Program-made: the position numbers and the translations under genes
Shown here: positions 9,116 to 17,287 of the stretch, in pieces
Layout of the letters: every line of letters begins with the position of its first letter
Position numbering within the stretch: position 1 is the first letter of the stretch
Notes under the pieces: generated by a model
What the model was told of the DNA's origin: nothing
Seen by the model: only the letters and a program-made list of their open reading frames with translations
The model's database searches: none
Source of the DNA: Rubellimicrobium thermophilum DSM 16684
GTDB taxonomy: Bacteria; Pseudomonadota; Alphaproteobacteria; Rhodobacterales; Rhodobacteraceae
Length of the DNA stretch: 64,000 nt
Reading direction: 5' to 3'
Assembly (NCBI RefSeq): GCF_000442315.1
Contig: NZ_KE557318.1
Span: 113,641 to 177,640 of the forward strand

Positions 9116-10144
9116 ATGTTCGACGCCGTCCTGGTGGGGTGCGGAGCCATGGCCGACGGCTGGTTGCGGGCCTTGCGCGACACGCCCGAACTGGCAGCAG
9201 CGGTCCGCTTGCGGGGGTTTGTCGATCTCGATCCCCGCCGGGCCTCGGCCCTGGCCGCGCGATACGGCTGGACCGATGCCCTGACAGGATCCGATCTGCC
9301 CTCGGCGCTGGAGACGCTTCGCCCGGATCTGGTCTTCGATCTTGTCGTGCCATCCGCCCGCCGCCAGGTGGTCGAGACCGCCCTGGTCGCCGGTGCTCAT
9401 GTCCTTTCCGAAAAACCCATGGCGGCCTCACTCGAGGAGGCGCGGGCTCTTGTCGCGGCTGCGCAGCAGACAGGGCGGCTGCATGCGGTGGTCCAGAACC
9501 GTCGCTACCTGCGGGGCATTCGCCGGGTCCGGGCGCTGATCGAATCCGGTGCACTGGGCAGGCTGACGCAGGTCCATGCGGACTTCTTCATCGGCGCCCA
9601 TTTCGGCGGTTTCCGCGAGCAGATGGCGCATGTGCTGCTGCTCGACATGGCAATCCATACCTTCGATGCGGCGCGCTATCTCATCGGGGCGCGGCCGGTT
9701 GCCGTCTATTGTCGCGAAACCAATCCCCCCGGCTCCTGGTATGCCCACGGGGCGTCTGCCGAGGCCCTGTTCGATTTCGAAGAAGGGGTGACCTTCAACT
9801 ATCGCGGCTCCTGGTGCGCCGAAGGCGCCGATACCTCCTGGGAGGCCCATTGGCGCCTGGTAGGCACGCGCGGCACGCTTCTGTGGGACGGCAACGAGGG
9901 GTTCTCTGCCCATGTCGTTGCCGGGGATGAGGGCTTCCGCCGGCCTCTCCGGCCGATTGCCGTGCCTGACCTGTCTGCGCCCCTGATCGAGGGACATGCC
10001 GGCGTGATCGCGGATTTTTTGCGGGCGGTCCGCAGCGGTCACGCCCCGATGACCGAGGGGCGGGACAACATCCACAGCCTGGCCATGGTCATGGCGGCCA
10101 TCGCCAGCGCCGAAACCGGGCGCCGCCAGCCCGTGACACCCTGA
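9116..10144 (+). CDS. Gfo/Idh/MocA-family oxidoreductase
   Basis: 342 residues. The N-terminal Rossmann motif is 'VGCGAMADGW', then the family 'EKPMAASLEEA' motif with the catalytic-site Lys near residue 100 and the dimerisation/substrate domain including 'LLLDMAIHTFDAARYL'. Such enzymes oxidise or reduce sugars, inositols and derivatives with NAD(P). First gene of the operon behind the LacI operators, with GGGGAGGAGC before the ATG. Its stop overlaps the isomerase start, so the two probably act in sequence on the sugar imported by the ABC system downstream. Confidence 0.88.
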   Translation: MFDAVLVGCGAMADGWLRALRDTPELAAAVRLRGFVDLDPRRASALAARYGWTDALTGSDLPSALETLRPDLVFDLVVPSARRQVVETALVAGAHVLSEKPMAASLEEARALVAAAQQTGRLHAVVQNRRYLRGIRRVRALIESGALGRLTQVHADFFIGAHFGGFREQMAHVLLLDMAIHTFDAARYLIGARPVAVYCRETNPPGSWYAHGASAEALFDFEEGVTFNYRGSWCAEGADTSWEAHWRLVGTRGTLLWDGNEGFSAHVVAGDEGFRRPLRPIAVPDLSAPLIEGHAGVIADFLRAVRSGHAPMTEGRDNIHSLAMVMAAIASAETGRRQPVTP

Positions 10145-11088
10145 TGGAGATCATGACCAATCCTGCCAAGACCATCCGCATCGGCACGATGATTCAGGCC
10201 ACTGCCGGCCGGGCCGCCGAGCGCATCGCCCAGCTTGCCCCCCTGGGTTTTGAAAGCTTCGAGCCGTTCTTCTGGCAGACGACGAACGGGCAGGACCTTG
10301 CCGAGCTCGGCAAGCGCTGCCGCGATGCCATCGGCGACCGCGACATCGTCATCCAGGCCATCGGCATGTTCGGCAATCCGCTCGAGGACACCCCCCTCGA
10401 CCGCGAGACCCTGCAGGGCTGGAAGGATTGCATCGACAATGCCCATCACTTCGGCGCAACGGTCGTCGCCGGGTTTACCGGCCGGCTGCGCAACCGTCCC
10501 ATTCCCGAAAGCCTGCCCCGCTACCGCGAGGTCTGGTCCGAGCTGGCCCGGCGCGCCGCCGACCGCGGGGTCCGCATCGCCTTCGAGAACTGCGCCATGG
10601 ACGGCAACTGGCAGAGCGGGGACTGGAACATCGCCCACACTCCCGACGCCTGGGAGATGATGTTCAACGAAACTCCCGACGAACATCTCGGGCTGGAGTG
10701 GGAGCCCTGCCATCAGCTCGTCTATCTGATCGACCCGCTGCCGCAGATCCGGCAATGGGCGTCGCGGATCTTCCATGTCCATGGCAAGGACGCGACGGTG
10801 CGCTGGGACGTGATCCGCCGCCATGGCATCTTCGGGCGCGAGCCCTTTGTCCACATGCGCACGCCCGGCTTCGGCGACAGCAACTGGACGGCCATCATCA
10901 GCGAGCTGCGCCTGCACGGCTATGTCGGCTGCATCGACATCGAAGGCTGGCACGATCCCGTCTATCGCGGCGACCTCGAGATGACCGGGCAGATGCATGC
11001 GCTTCGCTACCTGAAGACCTGCAGGGGGGGCGAATTCGTCCCCGAGGACGGCGCCTATGAGGGCGGCGATCCCTCCCTGCCGCGATAG
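10144..11088 (+). CDS. Sugar phosphate isomerase/epimerase (AP-endonuclease-2 TIM-barrel family)
   Basis: 314 residues. Candidate metal ligands of the xylose-isomerase-like barrel are visible: Glu in 'AFENCAMDG', the acid/His of 'LEWEPCHQ', His in 'HVHGKD' and Glu in 'DIEGWHDP'. The family includes inosose dehydratases, ketose epimerases and sugar isomerases. The ATG overlaps the oxidoreductase stop (ATGA). An oxidoreductase-isomerase pair with an ABC importer is common for inositols and unusual sugars; the actual substrate cannot be fixed here. Confidence 0.85.
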   Translation: MEIMTNPAKTIRIGTMIQATAGRAAERIAQLAPLGFESFEPFFWQTTNGQDLAELGKRCRDAIGDRDIVIQAIGMFGNPLEDTPLDRETLQGWKDCIDNAHHFGATVVAGFTGRLRNRPIPESLPRYREVWSELARRAADRGVRIAFENCAMDGNWQSGDWNIAHTPDAWEMMFNETPDEHLGLEWEPCHQLVYLIDPLPQIRQWASRIFHVHGKDATVRWDVIRRHGIFGREPFVHMRTPGFGDSNWTAIISELRLHGYVGCIDIEGWHDPVYRGDLEMTGQMHALRYLKTCRGGEFVPEDGAYEGGDPSLPR

Positions 11089-11139
11089 AGCCGGGACCCA
11101 GCCCGGCCCCCGACATTGGCCAACGGAGGAGATCAGCCG

Positions 11140-12356
11140 ATGCGTTCCATCACACTGACCGGTCTGGCGGCTCTGGCCGCCGTTCTGGCCGCGCCCCCAT
11201 GGGCCCGTGCGCAGGAGGTGGTCCTCGATCTGTGGACGATCGACGACCCGGGCGAATACCATTACGTCCTCGCCGAGGAATACATGGCCCTGCATCCGGA
11301 GGTGCAGATCAACCTGCGCACCGTGCAGTTCCGCGACATGGTCAACGACCTGGCCCGCGCCATCGCCGCCGGCAATGCGCCCGACATCACCTATATCGAC
11401 AACCCCGAGGTGGCCCTGTTCGCCTCGCGCGGGCTTCTGCTCGATCTCAGGCCGATGATCGAGCAGTCCGAAGTGATCCGGCTCGACGACATCTATCCCG
11501 GTCCGCTCGCCTCGGTCAGCTACAGGGGGGCATCTATGGCATCCCCCGGGGCGCCAACACGATCGCGCTCTACTACAATGCCGACATGTTCCGGGCCGCC
11601 GGTCTCGATCCGGACAATCCGCCCCGGACATGGGACGAACTCTATGAGGCGGCGAAGGTCCTGACGGATCCGGAAGCGGGGGTCTATGGTCTGGCCTTCT
11701 CGGCCGTGGCGACCGAGGAAGGCACCTTCCAGTTCCTGCCCTGGATCCAGATGACCGGGGGCGATTACGACCATGTGAATACCGAAGGCGCCGTGCAGGC
11801 CCTGACACTGTGGAAGCGCTTCATCGACGAGGGCCTGGCCAGTCCGGACACCCTGATCCGCGGACAGTGGGATTCGACCGGAACCTTCAACGCGGGTTCG
11901 GCGGCGATGGCGATCTCCGGCCCCTGGGAGCTGCCCCGGATGAGCCGGGAAGCCGCATTCGACTATCGTGTCGCCCTTCTGCCGGCCCCGAGCCTCGATG
12001 CGCCGCGGGCCAGTGCCCTGGGCGAGGGGGACAATGTCATCCTCGCCAATACCGACCAGCCGGAGGCAGCTTTCGCCTTCCTCGAATATCTCTATGCCCA
12101 GATGCCTCGGGTCTGGAACGAGTTCGGCTATCTGCCCGCCTCGCGCGTGGAGGTCGATCAGCCCGTCAATCCCGAGGCCTATGCCGCCTTCGAGGAGTCG
12201 ATGCAGTATGCCCGCAATCGCGGGCCCCATCCGGAATGGCCGCGCATCTCCAAGGCCATCCAGACGGCGATCCAGGCGGCCCTGACCGGTCAGGCCAGCC
12301 CCGAAGAGGCTCTGGCCACGGCGCAGGCCGAAATCGACGGCATCCTGGGACGCTAG
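11140..12356 (+). pseudogene. ABC sugar transporter solute-binding protein (MalE/UgpB type), single-base frameshift
   Basis: About 405 residues after repair. ATG 11140 follows GGAGGAG and starts a Sec signal peptide ending near ARA-QE. The mature protein has the family-1 binding fold ('EYMALHPEVQINLRTVQF', 'IYGIPRGANTIALYYNADMF', 'AMAISGPWELPRM'). The reading frame breaks in the six-G run 11525-11530; a seventh G restores '..SYRGGIYGIPRGANT'. A frame break in a homopolymer inside an otherwise intact operon suggests a sequencing error. It would deliver a sugar to the permeases at 12421 and 13313. Confidence 0.85.
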
Positions 12357-12366
12357 GGCACCGTCG

Positions 12367-12403
12367 GTTGCCGCGGCCCGTTCCTCCCGCGGGTCGCGGC
12401 AAC
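12367..12403 (+). terminator. Hairpin between binding-protein and permease genes
   Basis: Stem GTTGCCGCGGCCC/GGGTCGCGGCAAC (13 bp with one G-U pair) and an 11-base loop, starting 11 bases after the binding-protein stop. Such hairpins typically cause partial termination or stabilise the upstream mRNA so that more binding protein than permease is made. No U tract. Confidence 0.6.
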
Positions 12404-12420
12404 GCAACAGGAGATCCGCC

Positions 12421-13323
12421 ATGCCACGACTCCGACACAGCTTCCGCGACGGACCGGCCTTCGATGCCTTCCTCGTTCTGCTGGCGCTGGGCTATCTGCT
12501 GGTCCTTTCGGCCTTTCCGCTGGTCTACAACCTCATTCTGTCCTTTCAGGATGTGGATCTGTTCACCCTGGCGTCCTTCGACCGGCCTTTCGTGGGCTGG
12601 CGCAACTATGCAGAGGTTCTGGGAGCGCTGGTCGCCCCCGGCATCTTTGCCAACACCGCCCTGTTCGTTGCGCTTTCGCTTCTCTTCCAGGTCACGATCG
12701 GTTTCGGGCTGGCGCTGCTGTTCGACCTGCGCTTTCCCGGCGCGCGCTGGCTAAGAGGCCTGTTCCTTGCAGGCTGGATCATGCCGGGGCTGGTCGTGGG
12801 GGCGGTCTGGAGCTGGATCCTGGCGGGCGATTTCGGGGTGCTCAATCATCTGCTGCGGACGCTGGGGATGATCGACGGGCGCATCTTCTGGCTCTCGGAT
12901 CCCGACATGGCCCTCTATTCCGTGATCATCGCGAATGTCTGGCTGGGGATTCCGTTCAACATGATCCTGCTGTCGGTCGGTCTGGCGGCCATCCCCGACG
13001 ACCTCTACGAAGCGGCAGCACTGGACGGGGCGACGCGGCTGCAGCGCTTCCGCACCATCACCCTGCCCTTGATGCGCGCCCAGCTCGGCGCGGTGATCGC
13101 GCTGGGGGTGATCTTCACGCTCCAGCAGTTCGACCTGTTCGCGGCGCTCACCCAGGGGGGGCCGTCGAATGCCTCGAACGTGCTTCAGTACTGGTCCTGG
13201 CAGATGTCCTTCCAGGAATACCGGATAGGCCATGGGGCGGTGGTGTCGGTGCTGATGATCCTGTTCGTGGTGCTGGTCGCCGCCGTCTATGTCCGCTCCA
13301 CGAGGCAGGATCATGCTGTCTGA
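12421..13323 (+). CDS. Carbohydrate ABC transporter permease (MalF/UgpA type)
   Basis: 300 residues with six membrane segments and the inner-membrane permease EAA loop 'DDLYEAAALDGATRLQRFRTITLPLM' (described over residues about 195-220), where the ATPase docks. AACAGGAGATCCGCC places a good ribosome-binding site before ATG 12421. It pairs with the next permease, whose start lies inside its last codons (11-base overlap). Confidence 0.92.
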   Translation: MPRLRHSFRDGPAFDAFLVLLALGYLLVLSAFPLVYNLILSFQDVDLFTLASFDRPFVGWRNYAEVLGALVAPGIFANTALFVALSLLFQVTIGFGLALLFDLRFPGARWLRGLFLAGWIMPGLVVGAVWSWILAGDFGVLNHLLRTLGMIDGRIFWLSDPDMALYSVIIANVWLGIPFNMILLSVGLAAIPDDLYEAAALDGATRLQRFRTITLPLMRAQLGAVIALGVIFTLQQFDLFAALTQGGPSNASNVLQYWSWQMSFQEYRIGHGAVVSVLMILFVVLVAAVYVRSTRQDHAV

Positions 13324-14146
13324 AGGATCCTCCTGGAAGAGAGGGCTGCTGCTGGCCTTGGGGCTGGCGCTGGTCGCGATCTATCTCTTTCCGCTCTACT
13401 GGATGTATGCGACGGCGCTGAAGTCGCAGTCCGAGATCTTTGCCCAGCCCCCGACCCTGTGGCCACGCGAGCCGCAGCTGCGGCTGGCCGAGGTCTGGAC
13501 CCGGATGAAGATGGATGTCGCCATCGGCAATTCGCTGCTGATCGCGGCAGGCAGCACGGCCCTTGTCGTGCTTCTGGGGACAGGATGCGCCTATGCCCTG
13601 GCACGGGTGCGCAACCGCTGGATGGATGCGGCCCTCTTCCTCGTCCTGATGATGCAGGTTCTGCCCTCGTCGCTGATGATCACGCCGATCTTCGTGGCCT
13701 ATGCGCAGATCGGTCTGACCGACATGCCGCGCCTGGGGGTCATCCTGGCACAGGCCGCCAAGGCCCTGCCCCTCTACATCGTGCTGTGCCGGGCCACCTT
13801 CCTGCAGGTGCCGCGCGAACTCGAGGAGGCCGCGCGCGTGGACGGCCATTCGCGGCTGGGAGCCTTCCTGTGGATCATGGTTCCGCTGGCCCGCAACGGC
13901 CTTCTGGTCTGCGCGATCCTGATCTTCATGCAGGGGCTGGGGGAATATGTGTATGCACGGTCGCTCATCGCGGACCGGGCCTATCAGCCGGCGACCGTCG
14001 GACTCCAGAGCTTCATGGGACCCAATAGTTCGGACTGGGCCGGGGTCATGACCTATGCGGCGATCTATGTCACGCCCATCCTGATCCTGTTCGTCCTGCT
14101 TCAGCGCCAGATCGTCAGTGGCCTGACTTCCGGAGCACTCAAGTGA
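13313..14146 (+). CDS. Carbohydrate ABC transporter permease (MalG/UgpE type)
   Basis: 277 residues from ATG 13313 (MLSEGSSW), six membrane helices, EAA loop 'VPRELEEAARVDGHSRLG' and the MalG-type ending. The start overlaps the previous permease gene by 11 bases and the stop overlaps the GTG of the ATPase gene, so translation is coupled. A start 24 bases upstream is possible but would lengthen the overlap. Confidence 0.91.
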   Translation: MLSEGSSWKRGLLLALGLALVAIYLFPLYWMYATALKSQSEIFAQPPTLWPREPQLRLAEVWTRMKMDVAIGNSLLIAAGSTALVVLLGTGCAYALARVRNRWMDAALFLVLMMQVLPSSLMITPIFVAYAQIGLTDMPRLGVILAQAAKALPLYIVLCRATFLQVPRELEEAARVDGHSRLGAFLWIMVPLARNGLLVCAILIFMQGLGEYVYARSLIADRAYQPATVGLQSFMGPNSSDWAGVMTYAAIYVTPILILFVLLQRQIVSGLTSGALK

Positions 14147-15234
14147 CCGAACCCCAGATCGAACTTCATGGCATCCAGAAGCATTACGGGGCCTTTCACG
14201 CCCTCAGGGATGTCAGCCTGACCGTGCCGGCCGGCCGCTTCGTGGCGCTGGTGGGCCCTTCGGGCTGCGGCAAGTCCACCTTGCTGCGGGTGCTTGCGGG
14301 GCTCGAGACCATCGCCGCAGGGCGCATCCGCATCGCCGGCCGCGATGTCACCCATCTGCCCCCGCGCCTGCGGGATCTGGCGATGGTGTTCCAGTCCTAT
14401 GCGCTCTATCCCCATCTGACCGTCGAACAGAACCTCACCTATGCCCTGCGTCTGCGGGGTGTTCCTCGCGCCGAATGCCGGCGGCGGGCCGAGGAGATCG
14501 CCGCCATCACGGGGCTTCAGTCGCTTCTGGGGCGCTATCCGCGGGAACTGTCCGGGGGACAGCGGCAGCGTGTGGCCATGGGCCGCGCCATCATCCGCGA
14601 ACCCCGGGCCTTCCTGTTCGACGAACCCCTGTCCAATCTCGATGCCGCGCTGCGGGTCCAGATGCGGTCGGAGATCCGCAAGCTGCATGACCGTCTGGGG
14701 GCGACATCGGTCTATGTCACCCATGACCAGATCGAGGCCATGACGATGGCCGATACCGTGGTCGTCATGCGCGCCGGCCGGATCGAACAGGAGGGTCCTC
14801 CGCTCGCACTCTATGACCGGCCGGCCAACCGCTTCGTGGCCGGATTCATCGGCAGTCCGGCAATGAACTTCCTTCCGGGCGAGATCGCGCCCGATGGCCG
14901 TCATGTCCGGCTGGCCCTTCCCGGGGATCCGGTCCTCGCCCTTGGCAGCCGCAGGCTGGACGCGGGCAGGCAGGTCACGGTCGGCCTGCGGCCGGAACAT
15001 CTTGTCCCGGCAGAGGATGGCAGCGGTCAGATGACGCTTTCGGTGGCCCTGGTCGAACAGACCGGATCGGCCTCGATGCTCGTCACGGCAACGGATCCGG
15101 CGCTGACGGTGGCGGTTGCCCGGCGTCTGGATCTGCGGCCGGGCGATCCGATCCGGCTGTCTGTCGATCCGTCCTGCATCCATCTCTTCGATTCCGTCAC
15201 GGAACAGGCCCTCTCACCAGAGGTCATGTGCTGA
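14143..15234 (+). CDS. Sugar ABC transporter ATP-binding protein (MalK/UgpC type)
   Basis: 363 residues from a GTG overlapping the permease stop. Walker [10 protein letters not shown] near residue 38, Q-loop in '[12 protein letters not shown]', signature [14 protein letters not shown], Walker B '[11 protein letters not shown]', H-loop 'VTHDQ', and a C-terminal TOBE domain from about residue 240. It energises import by the two permeases. The 3' end overlaps the convergent cysG 3' end by 21 bases, an unusual junction (see findings). Confidence 0.93.
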   Translation: MTEPQIELHGIQKHYGAFHALRDVSLTVPAGRFVALVGPSGCGKSTLLRVLAGLETIAAGRIRIAGRDVTHLPPRLRDLAMVFQSYALYPHLTVEQNLTYALRLRGVPRAECRRRAEEIAAITGLQSLLGRYPRELSGGQRQRVAMGRAIIREPRAFLFDEPLSNLDAALRVQMRSEIRKLHDRLGATSVYVTHDQIEAMTMADTVVVMRAGRIEQEGPPLALYDRPANRFVAGFIGSPAMNFLPGEIAPDGRHVRLALPGDPVLALGSRRLDAGRQVTVGLRPEHLVPAEDGSGQMTLSVALVEQTGSASMLVTATDPALTVAVARRLDLRPGDPIRLSVDPSCIHLFDSVTEQALSPEVMC

Positions 15235-16320
15235 CTGACCGGGCATCCCGGTCCGAGGCAGGACCGGTTCCGCCACGCCGGGGGCGCTTCGGGCCGGGGG
15301 GCGCCGCCTCTGGGATCGGGAGCAGGCGGCGGTCACTCCGGGCACGATCTCGACCGGGATTCCGGCCGCATGGGCGGCTTCCATCCCTTGGGGAAGACGG
15401 CCCGAAAGACCGGGATTGCCCGGACGCAGCCACACCACCCGGCGCCCCTGTCGCGCGGCGGCGACCATCATGGCGACGACATCCGCCTGCGGCCCGGCGT
15501 CGGCCCCGGCCCCGCAGTCCAGGACGATCCGTTCGGCATCGCGGCGGGCCAGGTCCAGCAGCCCCGGATCGACCTGCCTGTGGTGACAGATCGCATCCGC
15601 TTCCTGCATCAGACGCAGCGCCCGCAGCGTCAGCAGATCCGAAGCGCCCGGACCTGTATCCACAAGGGCGATGGAGCCCTGAACCGGGCTGGCCCCGCCG
15701 GCGGCGAGCGCATCCTTGACCAGCCGCGCCGCCTCGCGCGGGGCCCCGCAGGCCATCGCCTGCCGGGGCGGCCCGTTGAACACCCAGTCCCAGAAGAAGC
15801 GCCGCTCGTGCCGGGGGATGCGCTGGCCGGCCTCGGCCCGCAGGCGGCCGGCCAGTGCGGCCAGGGCGCCGATCGAGGGTTCCAGCATCGTCTCGATCCG
15901 GCTGCGGATCTGGCGGGCGAGCACCGGCGCGGTCCCCTCGCTCGAGACAGCGACCACCACCGGATCGCGATCGACGATCGAGGGGGTGAAGGCATCGCAG
16001 AGCTCGGGCCGGTCCACGACGTTCACGAGCGCCCCCGCGGCGCGCGCCATGTCGCAGGCGATGCGATCCAGCGCCGGGCAGCCGGTGGCGACAAAGACCA
16101 GGGCCGCGCCGCGGAACAGATCGGGCGACAGATCGTCCGTCAGGTCTGCCCGGTCTGCGGCCGCCAGCGCAGCGAGTTCCGGTTCGGGATCCCGGGCGGC
16201 GAGGACGAGCCGTGCCTCGGTCCGCAGGATCAGGCGCACCTTCTGGGCCGCCGCCGCCCCCCCGCCGACGATGACGACGCGCCGAGCGGCCATCTGCAGG
16301 AACATCGGAAAAGTCTTCAT
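15214..16320 (-). CDS. cysG: Siroheme synthase CysG with degenerate, truncated methyltransferase domain
   Basis: 368 residues against about 460 for bifunctional CysG. Residues 1-200 are the precorrin-2 dehydrogenase/ferrochelatase part: NAD-binding 'RVVIVGGGAAAAQKVRLI', 'ATGCPALDR', 'NVVDRPELCDAF' and 'VAVSSEGTAPVLARQIR'. From about 215 a SUMT-like domain starts ('LVDTGPGASDLLTLRAL') but lacks the usual GGDP-containing loop, reaches 'IVPGVTAA' and then ends in about 37 unrelated residues. It is the last gene of the nitrate operon and would supply siroheme to NirB. The C-terminal activity is probably lost or supplied elsewhere. Its 3' end overlaps the convergent sugar ATPase gene. Confidence 0.8.
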   Translation of the reverse strand: MKTFPMFLQMAARRVVIVGGGAAAAQKVRLILRTEARLVLAARDPEPELAALAAADRADLTDDLSPDLFRGAALVFVATGCPALDRIACDMARAAGALVNVVDRPELCDAFTPSIVDRDPVVVAVSSEGTAPVLARQIRSRIETMLEPSIGALAALAGRLRAEAGQRIPRHERRFFWDWVFNGPPRQAMACGAPREAARLVKDALAAGGASPVQGSIALVDTGPGASDLLTLRALRLMQEADAICHHRQVDPGLLDLARRDAERIVLDCGAGADAGPQADVVAMMVAAARQGRRVVWLRPGNPGLSGRLPQGMEAAHAAGIPVEIVPGVTAACSRSQRRRPPARSAPGVAEPVLPRTGMPGQSAHDLW

Positions 16321-16335
16321 CCACGCCCTCCGTTG

Positions 16336-17274
16336 TCAGGCGGCAAGGGAACGGCCTCGCTCTTCCCAGAGGGCCTCGGCCCGCGCCGGGCTGCCCAGAG
16401 TCAGAAGTGCAGCTTCGGCCGTGGCGATGACGATGGCGCGGGCGAAGGCATCATCGATCCTTCCATCCCAGAGCGCGGCCAGGGCCTGCGGCGATCGCAG
16501 CCCGTCCGCAAGACGCTGCGGTTCGGGCAGGAGCGGGGCGAGCTCGGTCCGTTCGGGCTGCCCGCCGATGAGACGCCAGAGGGTGACCGCCTTGGACGGG
16601 TTGCGCTCGAACTCGCCGCCTCCGCCCTTGAGGATGCCCAGCCGCCGCTGGCCGAGCAGGGCGCCCGCGGCCTGCTGAAGCGCCATATAGGGCGGATGGA
16701 ACACCCCCTGCACTGCCGCTGCCGCGCCCGCGGGGTTGAGCATCCGGCAGACGGTGTTGATGCAGGAGCGCAGGCCCAGCACCTCGCGCAGACGCAGGAG
16801 GCCCAGCGCCTGCGGCGCGAAGCCGTCAAGCGGCAGGAAGGCGATGCCGTCGCGGTCGAGCAGGCGCCCCGCCTCATCGGGGTCGGCAGCAAGGCCGATT
16901 CCGGCAAGGGCCAGGGCCTCGCGCAGCTCCGGCCCCTCCGGCTGCGGCGGGGCCCAGCCGTGGATCAGGACCCGCGCTCCGGACCGGGCGACAAGGCGTG
17001 CCGCCAGAAGAAACCAGGGCAGGCCGCGGCTGCGGCCCGCGGCATAGCTCGGCCAGTCGAGATCGGCCGGCGGCATCGGGGGCAGGCTGGCACGCAGGGC
17101 GCGGGTGAAGCCGGCGATCTCCTCGGGGCTTTCGCCGCGATAACGCATCAGCATCAGGAGAGCGCCGATGGCATGCGGATCGGCCCGGCCGTCGAGGATC
17201 AGGCCCATCGCCGCCTCGGCCTCCTCGGCGGTCAGGTTCCGGGAGCGGCCCGGCCCACGCCCGAGGATCTGCAC
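16336..17274 (-). CDS. TrpD2/YbiB-like glycosyl transferase-family protein in the nitrate operon
   Basis: 312 residues from a GTG start. The N-terminal helical bundle ('LTAEEAEAAMGLILDGRADPHAIGALLMLMRYRGE', residues about 14-48) and the later 'SCINTVCRMLNPAGA' are those of the anthranilate phosphoribosyltransferase fold. The motif 'ILKGGGGEFERNPSKAVTL' is of the YbiB/TrpD2 type rather than true TrpD. E. coli YbiB binds nucleic acid and lacks phosphoribosyltransferase activity. It lies between nasA and cysG, 13 and 15 bases from each, so it is co-transcribed with nitrate assimilation, where its role is unknown. Confidence 0.8.
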   Translation of the reverse strand: MQILGRGPGRSRNLTAEEAEAAMGLILDGRADPHAIGALLMLMRYRGESPEEIAGFTRALRASLPPMPPADLDWPSYAAGRSRGLPWFLLAARLVARSGARVLIHGWAPPQPEGPELREALALAGIGLAADPDEAGRLLDRDGIAFLPLDGFAPQALGLLRLREVLGLRSCINTVCRMLNPAGAAAAVQGVFHPPYMALQQAAGALLGQRRLGILKGGGGEFERNPSKAVTLWRLIGGQPERTELAPLLPEPQRLADGLRSPQALAALWDGRIDDAFARAIVIATAEAALLTLGSPARAEALWEERGRSLAA

Positions 17275-17287
17275 GAAGGGGGCAGGC

